A DNA stretch of 64,000 bases from Naasia aerilata (GCF_030296595.1 NZ_AP027731.1:1-64000); one strand, 5' to 3'; positions 17,912 to 27,138 are shown, counted from the first letter of the stretch. Numbers and translations are program-made. The notes: a model not told the origin generated them from the sequence alone.

Positions 17912-19438
17912 GTGAGCGACGCCACGACATACGATCTGGTCATCGTCGGCAGCGGTCCGGCTGGCAGCACCATCGCCCGCGAGATTTCCGAAGCGAGACC
18001 GGGTGCGCGGATCCTGCTGGTGGAACGCGGTCCCCAAACCACTCCGCGCGCAGGCGAGTCGGTCAGGAACCTGGATCCGGAGCTGCGGGCGAAGGCGGAG
18101 CGGCTCTCGCAGGGCCCGAACGCCGACGGGCGCACCACCGTCTCGGACTCCCGCCAAGGACGACCCGTGGCGCGACCGGGCACGTTCCTCCTGACCGAGG
18201 TGGTCGGGGACGACCCGCAGACCGACATGCCGGGCGCTCTCGCGAGCGCGGGAGTCGGCGGGATGGGGCAGCACTGGACCTGCGCGTGCCCCTCGCCTGG
18301 CAACACCGAGAGGGTGCCGTTCATCCCCTCGGACGAGCTCGACGACCTCCTCGAGCGAGCCCGAGAGCTCCTCCACGTCACTCAGGACGCCTATCCGCGC
18401 ACCGGAGTGCGGGCCGCCGTCGAGCGCGAGCTCGGGGCGGTCTTCGACGGTGGCCGCCCGGCGGATCGTCGCGTGCAGGCGATGCCCCTCGCCGCAACCC
18501 CGACGCCGAGCGGCCGTCCCCGCTGGTCCGGAGCGGACACCGTGCTCGGGCCGCTCGCCGACGAGCTCACCCGTCCGGAATCGTTCGAGCTGCGCCCCTC
18601 GACCCTCGCCCGGCGCGTGCTGGTGGACGAGTCGGGAACGGTCCGCGGGGTGGAGCTGGAGGACCGGCTGACCGGCGCCCGGTCCGAGGTGCGCACCGAG
18701 CGCGTGGCGGTCGCCGCCGACGCGTTCGGCTCACCTCAGCTGCTCTGGGCCTCCGGGCTGCGGCTTCCCGCCCTCGGCCACTATCTGAACGACCAGCCGC
18801 AGGTCATGTGCTCCGTCTACCTCGACCCCAGGATCGCGCCGCCGGATGAGATCGCGGAGAGCGCGGGCTCCGAGCGCGAGGCGATGACCGGCGTGAGCTG
18901 GATCCCGTTCAACGCGCCCGACTACCCGTTCCACGGCCAGATCATGCAGCGTGATGCCGCCCCCATGGTGGTCGGCGACGTCGAGAGCGACGACCGGCGA
19001 CCCATCGTCGGACTGGGCTGCTTCACCACCAAGGACATCCGCTTCGAGGACAGGGTCGAGTTCAGCGAGGACGAGGTCGACTTCTTCGGGATGCCGGCCC
19101 CGCGGATCCATTACGGCCTCTCGGACACGGACCGCGCCACCATCGACCGGGCCATCGGGATCGTCACCGGTCTCGTCCAGCGGATGGGGGTCTCGGTCCC
19201 CGGCGGTCACCCCCGGCTGGTGCCGGCAGGCAGCTCGATCCACTACCAGGGCACCGTCCGAATGGGCGAGACGGACGACGGCGAGAGCGTCTGCGACCCG
19301 TGGGGGCGGGTGTGGTCCGTTCCCGGCCTCTACGTCGCCGGGAACGGCGTCATCCCGACCCCCACCGCGTCGAATCCCACGCTGACGTCCGTCGCGCTGG
19401 CGGTTCGGACCGCCTCGGCGATCGCGGCCACCATCTGA
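17912..19438 (+). CDS. GMC-family FAD oxidoreductase, glycoside 3-oxidase-like (copy 2)
   Basis: A 508-aa intact enzyme with a GTG start four bases after the stop of copy 1. It has the FAD-binding VIVGSGPAGSTIAREI, VGGMGQHWTCACPSP with H121 at the pyranose-oxidase covalent-FAD position, H444 in IHYQGTVRMG and N488 in ASNPTLTS. The copies share block order and probably arose by duplication, so they may differ in glycoside preference. No signal peptide is visible, so the enzyme is cytoplasmic. It ends the operon, and a strong hairpin at 19454-19497 follows. Confidence 0.87.
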   Translation: MSDATTYDLVIVGSGPAGSTIAREISEARPGARILLVERGPQTTPRAGESVRNLDPELRAKAERLSQGPNADGRTTVSDSRQGRPVARPGTFLLTEVVGDDPQTDMPGALASAGVGGMGQHWTCACPSPGNTERVPFIPSDELDDLLERARELLHVTQDAYPRTGVRAAVERELGAVFDGGRPADRRVQAMPLAATPTPSGRPRWSGADTVLGPLADELTRPESFELRPSTLARRVLVDESGTVRGVELEDRLTGARSEVRTERVAVAADAFGSPQLLWASGLRLPALGHYLNDQPQVMCSVYLDPRIAPPDEIAESAGSEREAMTGVSWIPFNAPDYPFHGQIMQRDAAPMVVGDVESDDRRPIVGLGCFTTKDIRFEDRVEFSEDEVDFFGMPAPRIHYGLSDTDRATIDRAIGIVTGLVQRMGVSVPGGHPRLVPAGSSIHYQGTVRMGETDDGESVCDPWGRVWSVPGLYVAGNGVIPTPTASNPTLTSVALAVRTASAIAATI

Positions 19439-19453
19439 CCCTGCTGGCCGCGG

Positions 19454-19497
19454 CGAGCGCCTGATCCGGAGGATCGACCTTCCGGATCAGGCGCTCG
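19454..19497. terminator. Bidirectional terminator hairpin
   Basis: A 17-base perfect inverted repeat (left arm CGAGCGCCTGATCCGGA at 19454-19470, right arm 19481-19497) with a 10-base loop lies between the convergent GMC copy 2 and aryl-AMP ligase genes. The right arm includes the last codons of the ligase. No U-run follows, as is common in high-GC actinobacteria. Confidence 0.75.
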
Positions 19498-21136
19498 TCG
19501 CTGCGATATCCGCGACCAGGTCCTTCTTCGACACCTTGCCGATCGGGGAGAGCGGGAGCTCGTCGTAGACGCGGAGAGCCTCCGGCAGCTTGAACCGCGC
19601 GAGGTCGAAGCCCGCGAGGAATTCGACGAGCTCGGCCAGCTCGAGCCGGGCGCCCTCGCGCAGCACGACGCAGGCGCACATGCGCTCGCCAAGCACCGGG
19701 TCGGGCATGGGCACCACGGCCGCGAGCACGATCGACGGGTGCGAGAGCATGAGGTTCTCGATCTCCTCCGCCGAGATCTTCTCGCCTCCCCGGTTGATGA
19801 GGTCCTTCCGGCGGCCGGCGACGACGTAGTTGCCTGAGGCGGTTCGGACCATCAGGTCGCCGCTCAGATAGAACCCGTCGTCGGTGAAGGCCAGCCGATT
19901 CTGCTCGGGCGCGCGGAAGTACCCGCGGAGCGTGTACGGACCACGGGCCGCGAGCTCACCGATCTCGCCGTCGGGCACATCGCGGCCGTCCTCGTCGAGC
20001 AGCCGCACTTCGTCGTCCGGGCAGATGGGACGGCCGACGGTCTCGAGCCGGACGTCCTCGGGATCGTCGAGACGGACGAACATCAGCAGCCCTTCGGCCA
20101 TGCCGAAGTTCTCCTGCACCTGAGCGACCGGGAACACCTCGGGCACGCGGAGTCGCGTCTCCGGCTGCAGGCGCTGGCCTCCGCTCTGGATCACCCGCAT
20201 GGTGCCGAGGTCCGCCTTCGTCTCCTGCTGGGCCTCGAGGAGCTTGATGAGGAGGGCGGGAACGAGGTGGATGTGAGTCGCTCCGTCGCGGTCGATGCGC
20301 CGGAGGATCGCATCCGCTCGCGGGACCGGCATGAGGCTGACGGTCGCACCGGAGAAGAGGAATCCCTGCATGCCCGGGCAGGCAAGGGGCAGGTTGTGCG
20401 AGAGGGGAAGGACGTCGAGCAGCACGTCGCCCTCGCGGATGTCGCACACGGATGCGGCGAGCTTCGAGTTGAACGCGTAGTCGTTGTGGCTCCGCGGGAT
20501 CAGCTTCGGGATGCCGGTCGTGCCGCCCGAGAGCTGGAACACCGCGGGGTCCTCGGGGTCGATCGTCGCCCGCAGCGCACGGATCTCCTCCTCCGTGGAG
20601 CGCGGGGTGCGCACGTGGAGCTGGTCGATCGAGACCCGGGCACCGCCCTCCTCGACGGGCCCCTCGACGAAGTGCAGGCGCAGGGAAGGCTGCTGCCCGG
20701 CGACGCGATCGAAGAGCTCCAGGTAGGAGACGTCCTTCGCTGTGGCGGGGGACGCGAGCGCCACGGCGTCCGCGAGCCGGACGAACTGCTCGACCTCCCG
20801 GTAGCGGTGCACCGGCAGCGCCATGACCGGGATCGCCCCGAGGTGCTGCAGGCCCAGGTAGAACGACGGGAAGAGCGCCGTGTTCCGCAGCTGGACCACG
20901 ACGCGGTCGAGGGGACGGAGACCCAGGTCGAACAGGTTGCGGGCGACGATCATCGATCGCTCCGCCAGCTCGGCGTAGGTCAGACGCTGATCGTCGTCGA
21001 GGATCGCGACCCGATCCGCGTACGAGCGGAACGCGTCCTCGTAGTGCTCGATGAGCAGCCGGTCCTCCCAGTACCCGGCGGCCCGGTACCTGGCGGCGAA
21101 CTCGGAGGGGAAGCGGACGACGCCGTCGAGGGCCAC
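19487..21136 (-). CDS. Aryl-carboxylate AMP ligase (EntE/DhbE-like)
   Basis: A 549-aa ANL-superfamily adenylating enzyme. It has the phosphate-loop motif QLSGGTTGIPKLIPRSH (about 201-217), SHNLPLACPG with H247-N248 at the position where DhbE contacts the hydroxyls of 2,3-dihydroxybenzoate, then NFGMAEGL, LSGDLMVR and the late catalytic-Lys segment SPIGKVSKKDL. I choose GTG at 21136 (VALDGVVRFPSEF), six bases after the upstream SDR stop; the open frame extends further but only over the SDR gene. No siderophore synthetase genes are near, so it more likely activates a (hydroxy)benzoate-type aglycone fragment to an adenylate or CoA ester. That assignment is inference. Confidence 0.83.
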   Translation of the reverse strand: MALDGVVRFPSEFAARYRAAGYWEDRLLIEHYEDAFRSYADRVAILDDDQRLTYAELAERSMIVARNLFDLGLRPLDRVVVQLRNTALFPSFYLGLQHLGAIPVMALPVHRYREVEQFVRLADAVALASPATAKDVSYLELFDRVAGQQPSLRLHFVEGPVEEGGARVSIDQLHVRTPRSTEEEIRALRATIDPEDPAVFQLSGGTTGIPKLIPRSHNDYAFNSKLAASVCDIREGDVLLDVLPLSHNLPLACPGMQGFLFSGATVSLMPVPRADAILRRIDRDGATHIHLVPALLIKLLEAQQETKADLGTMRVIQSGGQRLQPETRLRVPEVFPVAQVQENFGMAEGLLMFVRLDDPEDVRLETVGRPICPDDEVRLLDEDGRDVPDGEIGELAARGPYTLRGYFRAPEQNRLAFTDDGFYLSGDLMVRTASGNYVVAGRRKDLINRGGEKISAEEIENLMLSHPSIVLAAVVPMPDPVLGERMCACVVLREGARLELAELVEFLAGFDLARFKLPEALRVYDELPLSPIGKVSKKDLVADIAATSA

Positions 21137-21141
21137 GGCGC

Positions 21142-21903
21142 TCAGCTCGTCGCCGTGTAGCCGCCGTCGATCACCAGGATCTCGCCGGTGACGAACGGGT
21201 GGGCGGTCGCGAGGGTGAAGACGGATGCAGCGACGTCGTCGAGCTCGACGTTGCGGCGCAGCGGCGTCTGCTTCGCGCGTCGTTCCATCAGCCGCTCGTA
21301 ATCGTCCCCGAGGGTCCGCTCCATCCACTCCCCCGCGATCCAGCCCGGCGCGACGGCGTTGACGCGCACCTCGGGCGCCAGCACCCGGCTGAGCGTCTTG
21401 GTGAGGCTGACCACCGCGGCCTTGCTGGCGGCGTAGGCGAGCGGCTGCGGGCCGGGGCGGAGGCCCACGATGCTCGCGATGTTCACGACGGAGCCAGAAG
21501 CGGCACGAAGCAGCGGGGCCGCGGCACGCGTGACCTGCACGAGGCCGCGGACGTTGACGGCGAACACACGGTCCCACGCGTCGAGGTCGATGCCGTCGAG
21601 GTCGTTCGGCTTCGTCTCCATCGTCGTGCCCGCGTTGTTGACGAGCACATCGAGTCGGCCGTCGGGGCCGGCGGCCACGCGGACGAGCTCGGCCACAGCG
21701 GTGTCGTCACTGACGTCCGCCTGCACCGCGGCGTGCTCGCCGCCGAAGGCCTGGAGCTCCGCGAGCGTGGCCTCGCCGCGCTCGCGGGACCTGCCGTAGT
21801 TGATGGTGACGTCGTAGCCGGCCTCCGCGAAACGGAGCGCCGAGGCGCGTCCGATGCCGCTCGCTGATCCGGTGACGAGGGCTCTCGGTCGGGTGTTGCT
21901 CAT
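21142..21903 (-). CDS. Short-chain dehydrogenase/reductase (SDR)
   Basis: A 253-aa classical SDR. It shows TGSASGIGRAS (cofactor glycine motif), VLVNNAGTT, the active-site Ser in NIASIVG, YAASKAA with the Tyr-Lys pair, and the C-terminal VTGEILVIDGGYTATS typical of FabG-like enzymes. It is the middle gene of a three-gene minus-strand group (amidohydrolase, SDR, ligase) transcribed away from the operator-like site at 22791-22804. It probably reduces or oxidises a hydroxy or keto group on an aglycone or acyl-CoA intermediate; no substrate can be named. Confidence 0.9.
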   Translation of the reverse strand: MSNTRPRALVTGSASGIGRASALRFAEAGYDVTINYGRSRERGEATLAELQAFGGEHAAVQADVSDDTAVAELVRVAAGPDGRLDVLVNNAGTTMETKPNDLDGIDLDAWDRVFAVNVRGLVQVTRAAAPLLRAASGSVVNIASIVGLRPGPQPLAYAASKAAVVSLTKTLSRVLAPEVRVNAVAPGWIAGEWMERTLGDDYERLMERRAKQTPLRRNVELDDVAASVFTLATAHPFVTGEILVIDGGYTATS

Positions 21904-21934
21904 CTCTCGTGCTCTTTCCGTTCCTCTCGGGCGC

Positions 21935-22779
21935 TCAGACGCCGAGAATCCGTTCGGCGTTCCTGTGGAACACCTTCGACATGACGTCGTCCGAGTACCC
22001 GAGCTCGTCCCATTCCCGGAACAGCCGGTCGAACGGGATGCTGGGGTGATCGGTCCCGAACATGATCTTGTCCTGCAGACGGGACCGGATGTCGACCTTC
22101 AGCTGCGGGGGAAGTATTTCGGCGCCCAGCCGGACAGCTCCCAGAACACGTTGCCCTTGTGCAGTGCGACGGCGGTCATCTCCTCGACCCACGGCCAGCC
22201 CGGGTGGGAGGCGATGATCGTGAGCTCCGGCAGATCGGCCGCGAGGTGATCGAGCGCGATGGGATGCGCGTCGTCGATCCGGGAGCCCAGACCGCCCGGA
22301 AGACCAGCGCCCATGCCGGTGGTGCCGACGTCGATCATCGCGACCAGGTTGAGGTCGCGCATGAGCTCGAAGACGGGGCGCAGCTCGACCGAATCGACCC
22401 GGTACCGGCCCATGATTGGGTGGAAATGGAGCCCCAGCACCCGATCCTCCCGCGCGGTGCGCTCGATCTCCGCAAGGGCCGCGTCGCCCTTGAAGGGATC
22501 GACGGCCGCCCACGCGCCGACGAACACGTCGGGGTGGCGGTCGCGCATGGCGGCCACCTCGTGGTTGGGGAAGGCCGGCGAGTGCTCATGGATGCTCTCG
22601 ATGTCGAAGGCCACAAGGAGTGCCTGCATGCCGGCGGCCCGGATGTCATCGACGACATCCTGCTCCGGTCTGCCGTCCCACGGCTTGTTCCAGTACTCGG
22701 CGAGGGCCGCGGCGAACGGCCCCTGGGAGCGCACCCACTCGGGCGTGCCCGGGTAGCAGTGCAAGTCAAGTTTTCTCAT
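21935..22779 (-). CDS. Amidohydrolase-fold protein (ACMSD/aromatic decarboxylase-like)
   Basis: About 281 aa after repair, the size of amidohydrolase-2 family proteins (ACMSD, resorcylate decarboxylase). Visible sites are LGLHFHPIMG, TIIASHPGWPW (metal His) and IMFGTDHPSIPF (catalytic Asp). The N-terminal HxH is altered: MRKLDLHCYPG keeps only the first His. ATG 22779 is preferred because AGG lies nine bases upstream; ATG 22788 is in frame. One base is missing near 22107-22111 (CCCCC). First gene of its operon, divergent from an enoyl-CoA hydratase with an operator-like site between. A ring decarboxylase or a hydrolase of a lactone or ring-cleavage product fits the setting. Confidence 0.75.
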
Positions 22780-22790
22780 CGCACTCATCC

Positions 22791-22804
22791 TACCTACTAA
22801 GGTA
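22791..22804. promoter_or_regulatory. Operator-like site 4
   Basis: TACC-TACTAA-GGTA, the same core and spacing as site 1 and site 3, fills the 31-bp gap between the divergent amidohydrolase and enoyl-CoA hydratase genes. It overlaps the ribosome site of each gene, so binding would affect both. The regulator is presumed to be the TrmB-like protein at 11520-12422. Confidence 0.6.
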
Positions 22805-22810
22805 ACAAGC

Positions 22811-23554
22811 ATGAAAGAAGTGGGGCTGATCGCCGTCACGCGATCGGCGGAGGGCGTGGTCACTGTCACGCTCTCCAGTCCCCGGAATCGCAACGCGCTG
22901 ACTCCCGAGCTGCTCGGCGGAATTCGGGCCGGGCTGGCCGACGCGGCGCGGACCGGCCGTCTCGTGGTGCTCGCCGCGGAGGGGCCGGCCTTCTGCGCCG
23001 GCCTCGACCTCACAGAGCGCGATCCGGGCCGGCTGCGGCGCGCTCTCGAGGAGCTCGTCGGTGTCCAGGCGGACATCCTCGCCTCGCCGGTCCCGGTCAT
23101 CGCACGAGTGCACGGCGTCGTGCGAGCCGGCGGTCTCGGGCTCGTCGCCGCGGCCGACTTCGCCGTGGCGGCTGACCACATCGACTTCGCCTTCCCCGAG
23201 GCCCGCCTCGGCGTCGCCCCCGTCGTCATCTCCGCGACGGTGTTGCGGAGGCTCACGTCGCGTGACGCGGCGACCCTCTTCCTCACCGGCGACGCCGTGA
23301 CCGCGGCGCGTGCCGTCGAGCTCGGCCTGATCACGCACGCGGTCCCCGCCGAGGAGCTCGATCACACGGTGGCGGGACTCGCGGAGTCGCTCCTGCGGAA
23401 CGACCCGCAGGGGCTTCGCGAGTCGAAGGCCGTGCTCAACGCCTCGGCTCTCGCGGCGCTCGAGCGCGACGCCGCCAAGCTCGTCGACACGTCGCTGCGC
23501 CTGTTCGAGTCTCCCGAGGCACGGGCCGCCATCGACCGCGCCCGGCGTCGCTGA
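22811..23554 (+). CDS. Enoyl-CoA hydratase/isomerase family protein (second copy)
   Basis: A 247-aa crotonase-fold protein with the oxyanion-hole blocks VLAAEGPAFCAGLDL and HGVVRAGGLGLVAAAD, and FPEARLGVAPVV. It is clearly distinct from the copy at 9458-10252. A single-gene plus-strand unit, convergent with the MFS gene whose stop lies only nine bases away. The operator-like site just upstream ties it to the island. Likely to hydrate, isomerise or retro-aldol cleave an aryl-acyl-CoA such as a cinnamoyl-type thioester, which would match the nearby aryl-AMP ligase; this is inference. Confidence 0.88.
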   Translation: MKEVGLIAVTRSAEGVVTVTLSSPRNRNALTPELLGGIRAGLADAARTGRLVVLAAEGPAFCAGLDLTERDPGRLRRALEELVGVQADILASPVPVIARVHGVVRAGGLGLVAAADFAVAADHIDFAFPEARLGVAPVVISATVLRRLTSRDAATLFLTGDAVTAARAVELGLITHAVPAEELDHTVAGLAESLLRNDPQGLRESKAVLNASALAALERDAAKLVDTSLRLFESPEARAAIDRARRR

Positions 23555-23562
23555 GCGAGCGG

Positions 23563-24854
23563 TCATTCCCGCTCCGGAAGCTGGAGCATCGACGGCAGGA
23601 CCGCGGGATCGTCGCCGGCCGGGATCGGCCGCCGCAGTCGGAAGATCGCTGCCACGCCCGAGGCCGCGGCGAGGCACACCACGCCCGCCACCACCAGGGC
23701 AGCGCGAGCACCGGCCCCGTCCACGATGCCTCCCAGCACGAGGGCGCCCACCGGGGAACCGGCCATCCAGGCCGCCATGTAGACGCCCATGACGCGACCG
23801 CGCAGCGCCGAATCCGTCCGCACCTGCACCGCCGCGTTGCAGGTGGCAAGAGCCGCGATCATGCCGAACCCCAGGACGGGCATCACGAAGGCGAACGCGA
23901 CGAAGGTCGGCATCGCCGATGCGGCACAGAGGAGACGCCGATCAGCGCGATGGCTCCCAGCAGGAGACCGATGCGCGGCTGACGCCGGCTCGCGACGAAC
24001 AGGGCACCGACCACCGACCCGACCGCCACTATGGACGTGAGGAGACCGAATGCGCCGGCATCGACGTCGAAGACCGTGGTCGCCATCGAGATGACGAGGA
24101 GGTTCATCGCTGCTCCGACGCACCCCAGCACGAGGAAGACGAGCACCACCAGGATGCGGATGTCCCGGTGCCGGGCGACGTAGGAGATCCCGCTCAGCAT
24201 CGACCGCAGTCCCGCCTCGGGCTTCTGGCGCTCACCGACGGACTCGAGGCGCATGAGGGTCAGGGCGCCGAGCATCGCGGCAAAGGACAGTCCGTTGACG
24301 AGGAAGATCCAGCCGGGCCCCACCTGCCCGATCAGGACCCCGGCGATCGCCGGGCCGATGAGCCGTGCGAGGTTGAAGGTGGCGCCGCCGAGGGCGATCC
24401 CGTTGCTCAAGCCGCTCGGGGGCAGCAGGTCGACGACGAACGTCTGACGCGCTGGCGCGTCGAACGCCTGCGCGGCGCCCAGCGCCGTCGCCAGGACGCA
24501 GACGTGCCAGTACTGGGCGACGCCGGTCAGCACGAGCACACCCAGGAGAACGGCCATCAGCGCCATCCACACCTGCGTGACCGCGAGCACCCGCCGTCGC
24601 GAGAACCGGTCGGTGACATATCCGGAGACCGGCAGCAGGACGAGCTGCGGCACGGTCTGCAGCGCGATGACCAGGGCGAGCGCGCTGGCGTCCTCGTCGG
24701 TGAGGATCGTGAGCACCGTCCAGTCCTGCGCTGTGATCTGCATCCACGTCCCGATGCTCGAGAGCAGCAGGCCGACGATCCACAGCCGGAAATCGCGATG
24801 GGCGAGCGCGCGGAAGGTGCCCTTCACCACGACGGGCGAGGACGCCGTGCTCAC
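23563..24854 (-). CDS. MFS transporter
   Basis: About 430 aa after repair, with roughly 12 hydrophobic segments. It starts MSTASSPVVVKGTFRALAHRDFRLW (in two blocks: a short cytoplasmic head then the first helix), has VTDRFSRRRVLAV as the loop 2-3 MFS signature, and ends near LPSMLQLPERE. It resembles the MFS_3/enterobactin-exporter (EntS)-like group, which are mostly exporters. One base is missing near 23925-23935. Its GTG start lies 49 bp after beta-3, so it is likely the last gene of the transporter/deglycosidase operon starting at 29451. Export of a freed aglycone or import of a substrate are both possible. Confidence 0.82.
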
Positions 24855-24903
24855 GTCCGGTCCCCGGATCCGGGAACTCGCGGGTCGACGTCCCCTGCGG
24901 CGC

Positions 24904-25290
24904 TCACCCCGCGACCGACATGACCTTGCGATCGTCGTTCTGGCTGGGCGTCGGCAGGTACGAGATCCGCAGCCACTGGCGGTAGTGGACCTCGTGCTCG
25001 CCCGCGGGCAGCCCGCCGGGGTGGTCGACGATCAGCGTCGCGGCCTCGTTGAACCCCCAGCGGTCGTCGAGCACGTCCCCCAGCGAGTCCGCCGGATAGT
25101 CGTGGCCGTGCACCTGGAAGGTGATGCTCTCCTTGGGCACCGCCTCGCCGTCGACCTCGAGGTCGAAGTCGACCATCGAGAGGCCGAGCCCCCGGTAGTA
25201 GCCGATGCGGGTGTCGATGGCGTAGCCGGTCGGGTTCCCGTCCCCGACGTTGCGCAGCGAGCCGTCCACGATGATGTAGCGATCGAACAT
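24904..25290 (-). CDS. C-glycoside deglycosidase beta subunit (beta-3, DUF6379-like)
   Basis: A 128-aa protein beginning MFDRYIIVDGSLRNVG, with GYYRGLGLSMVDFDLEVDG, HPGGLPAGEHEVHYRQW and LRISYLPTPSQN. It shares nearly every block with beta-2 at 3412-3804. It follows alpha-3 by 22 bp, so the pair resembles the usual alpha-beta gene order of characterised C-glycoside deglycosidases. The beta subunit lacks catalytic residues in known complexes but stabilises the alpha barrel and lids its active site. Confidence 0.85.
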   Translation of the reverse strand: MFDRYIIVDGSLRNVGDGNPTGYAIDTRIGYYRGLGLSMVDFDLEVDGEAVPKESITFQVHGHDYPADSLGDVLDDRWGFNEAATLIVDHPGGLPAGEHEVHYRQWLRISYLPTPSQNDDRKVMSVAG

Positions 25291-25312
25291 GGTGATCTCC
25301 TTTGTGCGCGGC

Positions 25313-26302
25313 TCAGTCGGCTTCGCCGAGGAGGGTGACGAACATGGCGTGCTGGCGGCGGACCTGCTCCACGCTGTCCACCGGCTCGACGTCCTGGATG
25401 TGACGGTTGCCCTCGTACTCGCTCGAGAGGTACCCGTCGTACCCGTTGTCGATGAGCACGGGGATGATCTCGTCGTACGGGATCGAGTACTCGTGCGTGT
25501 CGTCGACCATCTCGTAGAACTTGGCCTGGATGTGGAACAGGTAGGGCATGTGCGGGATGAGGGTCGATGGTTCGACCCAGTTGTAGCCGGCGGCCGTGGT
25601 GGCGAGAGCCATGTCGACCGGGTTCCCTCCGCGCCAGGCGATCTCCCTGGTCAGGGTGTGCATGTCGGTCGGATGGTCGTTGTAGACCTTGATGATGTGA
25701 TCGACCAGCTTCGGGGTGGCTCCGTCGCGGAGGGCCCGGTCGGAGACGACGCGAGGGAAGATCTTCACGAAGGTGCCCATGTCGGGGAGCAGCCCGAGCG
25801 CCGGGCTGTTCACGCGATGGATGATCTCGAGGAACTGCTGGACCCACCGGTGGTCGTAGCGCATGGGGGCGTGGATCTCGAGAGCGAGCTTGATCCCCTT
25901 CTCCTCGGCGTAGGGCGCAGCGTGCTCGTACACCTCCGGCGGGGTGTTGATGATGACGCGGATGACCTTCGTCCCGAGCCGCGCCGCGAGATCGATGTCT
26001 CGGTGGACCGACTCGACCCCCTCCTCCAGCGTCATGAGCCGGTCGGCTCGCCGCTTGAGGTCGATGAACATGTCGTACGCGGTCGGCACGGTGCCGTACT
26101 TCGCGTGCAGGGCGAACCACTGCTCGACCTGCTCATCCGTGAGGTTCGGGAAGTTGTCGAATGTCTGCTCGGGGATGATCTCGATCCCGTTGGCACCGAA
26201 GGACGCCGAGGCGGCGATGGCCGACTCGAGGTCCAGCTTCCCGAGGAAGACCTCCTCCTGATAGGAGTACAGGCTCACCCCTCGCTTGATGTTGTGACTC
26301 AA
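25313..26302 (-). CDS. C-glycoside deglycosidase alpha subunit (alpha-3)
   Basis: A 329-aa TIM-barrel protein. I start it at TTG 26302-26300 (L/MSHNIKRGVSLYSYQEE), which overlaps the permease stop as TTGA and has GGAGG about ten bases upstream; the N-terminus then aligns with alpha-2. The metal and catalytic positions read E142 and H144 (LEIHAPMRY), D174 (LLPDMGTF), Q259 (HIQAKFYEM) and a late Glu in SSEYEGNRH. Gln replaces His at the third ligand, a change seen in natural metal sites of this fold such as Hyi. It is encoded with a sugar ABC transporter, suggesting an imported glycoside is the substrate. Confidence 0.83.
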   Translation of the reverse strand: MSHNIKRGVSLYSYQEEVFLGKLDLESAIAASASFGANGIEIIPEQTFDNFPNLTDEQVEQWFALHAKYGTVPTAYDMFIDLKRRADRLMTLEEGVESVHRDIDLAARLGTKVIRVIINTPPEVYEHAAPYAEEKGIKLALEIHAPMRYDHRWVQQFLEIIHRVNSPALGLLPDMGTFVKIFPRVVSDRALRDGATPKLVDHIIKVYNDHPTDMHTLTREIAWRGGNPVDMALATTAAGYNWVEPSTLIPHMPYLFHIQAKFYEMVDDTHEYSIPYDEIIPVLIDNGYDGYLSSEYEGNRHIQDVEPVDSVEQVRRQHAMFVTLLGEAD

Positions 26303-27138
26303 CCCTTCATACCTCCAGCAAATCCTTGGATGAACTTCTTCTGCGCGAACAGGTAGAACGCGAGGATCGGGATCATCGAGATGATGACGACCGTGAACAC
26401 GAGGTTCCACGCCGTGACGTTCTCGCCGACGAAGCTGTAGACCATCACCGGCAACGTCGTCGACTTCGATCCGCTCAGGAAGATGAGCGCGTTGAAGAAG
26501 TCGTTCCAGACGATGAGCCCCGTGAGGATGGCGACGGTCCCGGTGGCGGGCGACAGGAGCGGGAACACGATCCGCAGGAAGATGCTGATCTTGCTCGCTC
26601 CGTCGATGGCTGCGGCCTCCTCGTAGTCCCTCGGCAGCGCTCGGGCGAAGCCCGTGTAGAGGAAGACGGTCAGGGGCATGAGCAACCCGGTGTAGAGGAT
26701 GATCATGCCGATGTGGGTGCCGAGCAGCCCCAGCACGCGGAGTGCGACGTAGACGGGGATGATGGCGAGCTGGAACGGCAGGATGATGCCGACCACGAAG
26801 CTCACGTAGGCGGCGCCACCGAGTCGGCCCGGCCGCCGCGAGATGACGTAGGCGGCGATCGAGCCGAACACGATGAGCATCACCACGCTGCCGACGGTGA
26901 TGATCACGCTGTTCATCAGCCCGGAGAGGACGTTGTTCCTTCCCTCGCCGGAGAGCACGGTCGCGAAGTTCTCGAGAGTCGGCGAGGAAGGCAGCGCGAC
27001 CGGCGAGGACACCACCGACTCCTTGGTGTCCTTCAGCGCCATCACGACGAGCAGGTAGAAGGGGAAGAGGATGACGACGGTGACGAGGACGAGCACGACC
27101 TCGCGCACCAGAGTCGCCGGCGTGTAGCGGTTGAACAT
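26299..27138 (-). CDS. Carbohydrate ABC transporter permease (MsmG/MalG type)
   Basis: A 279-aa inner-membrane permease starting MFNRYTPATLVREVV. It has about six hydrophobic segments and the cytoplasmic EAA loop DYEEAAAIDGASKISIFL that docks on the ATPase. It ends QKKFIQGFAGGMKG, a usual CUT1 C-terminus. ATGA overlap with the other permease upstream and TTGA overlap with alpha-3 downstream. It forms the channel with the 27138-28070 permease and the lipoprotein at 28139-29451. No ATPase gene is present in the locus. Confidence 0.9.
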   Translation of the reverse strand: MFNRYTPATLVREVVLVLVTVVILFPFYLLVVMALKDTKESVVSSPVALPSSPTLENFATVLSGEGRNNVLSGLMNSVIITVGSVVMLIVFGSIAAYVISRRPGRLGGAAYVSFVVGIILPFQLAIIPVYVALRVLGLLGTHIGMIILYTGLLMPLTVFLYTGFARALPRDYEEAAAIDGASKISIFLRIVFPLLSPATGTVAILTGLIVWNDFFNALIFLSGSKSTTLPVMVYSFVGENVTAWNLVFTVVIISMIPILAFYLFAQKKFIQGFAGGMKG

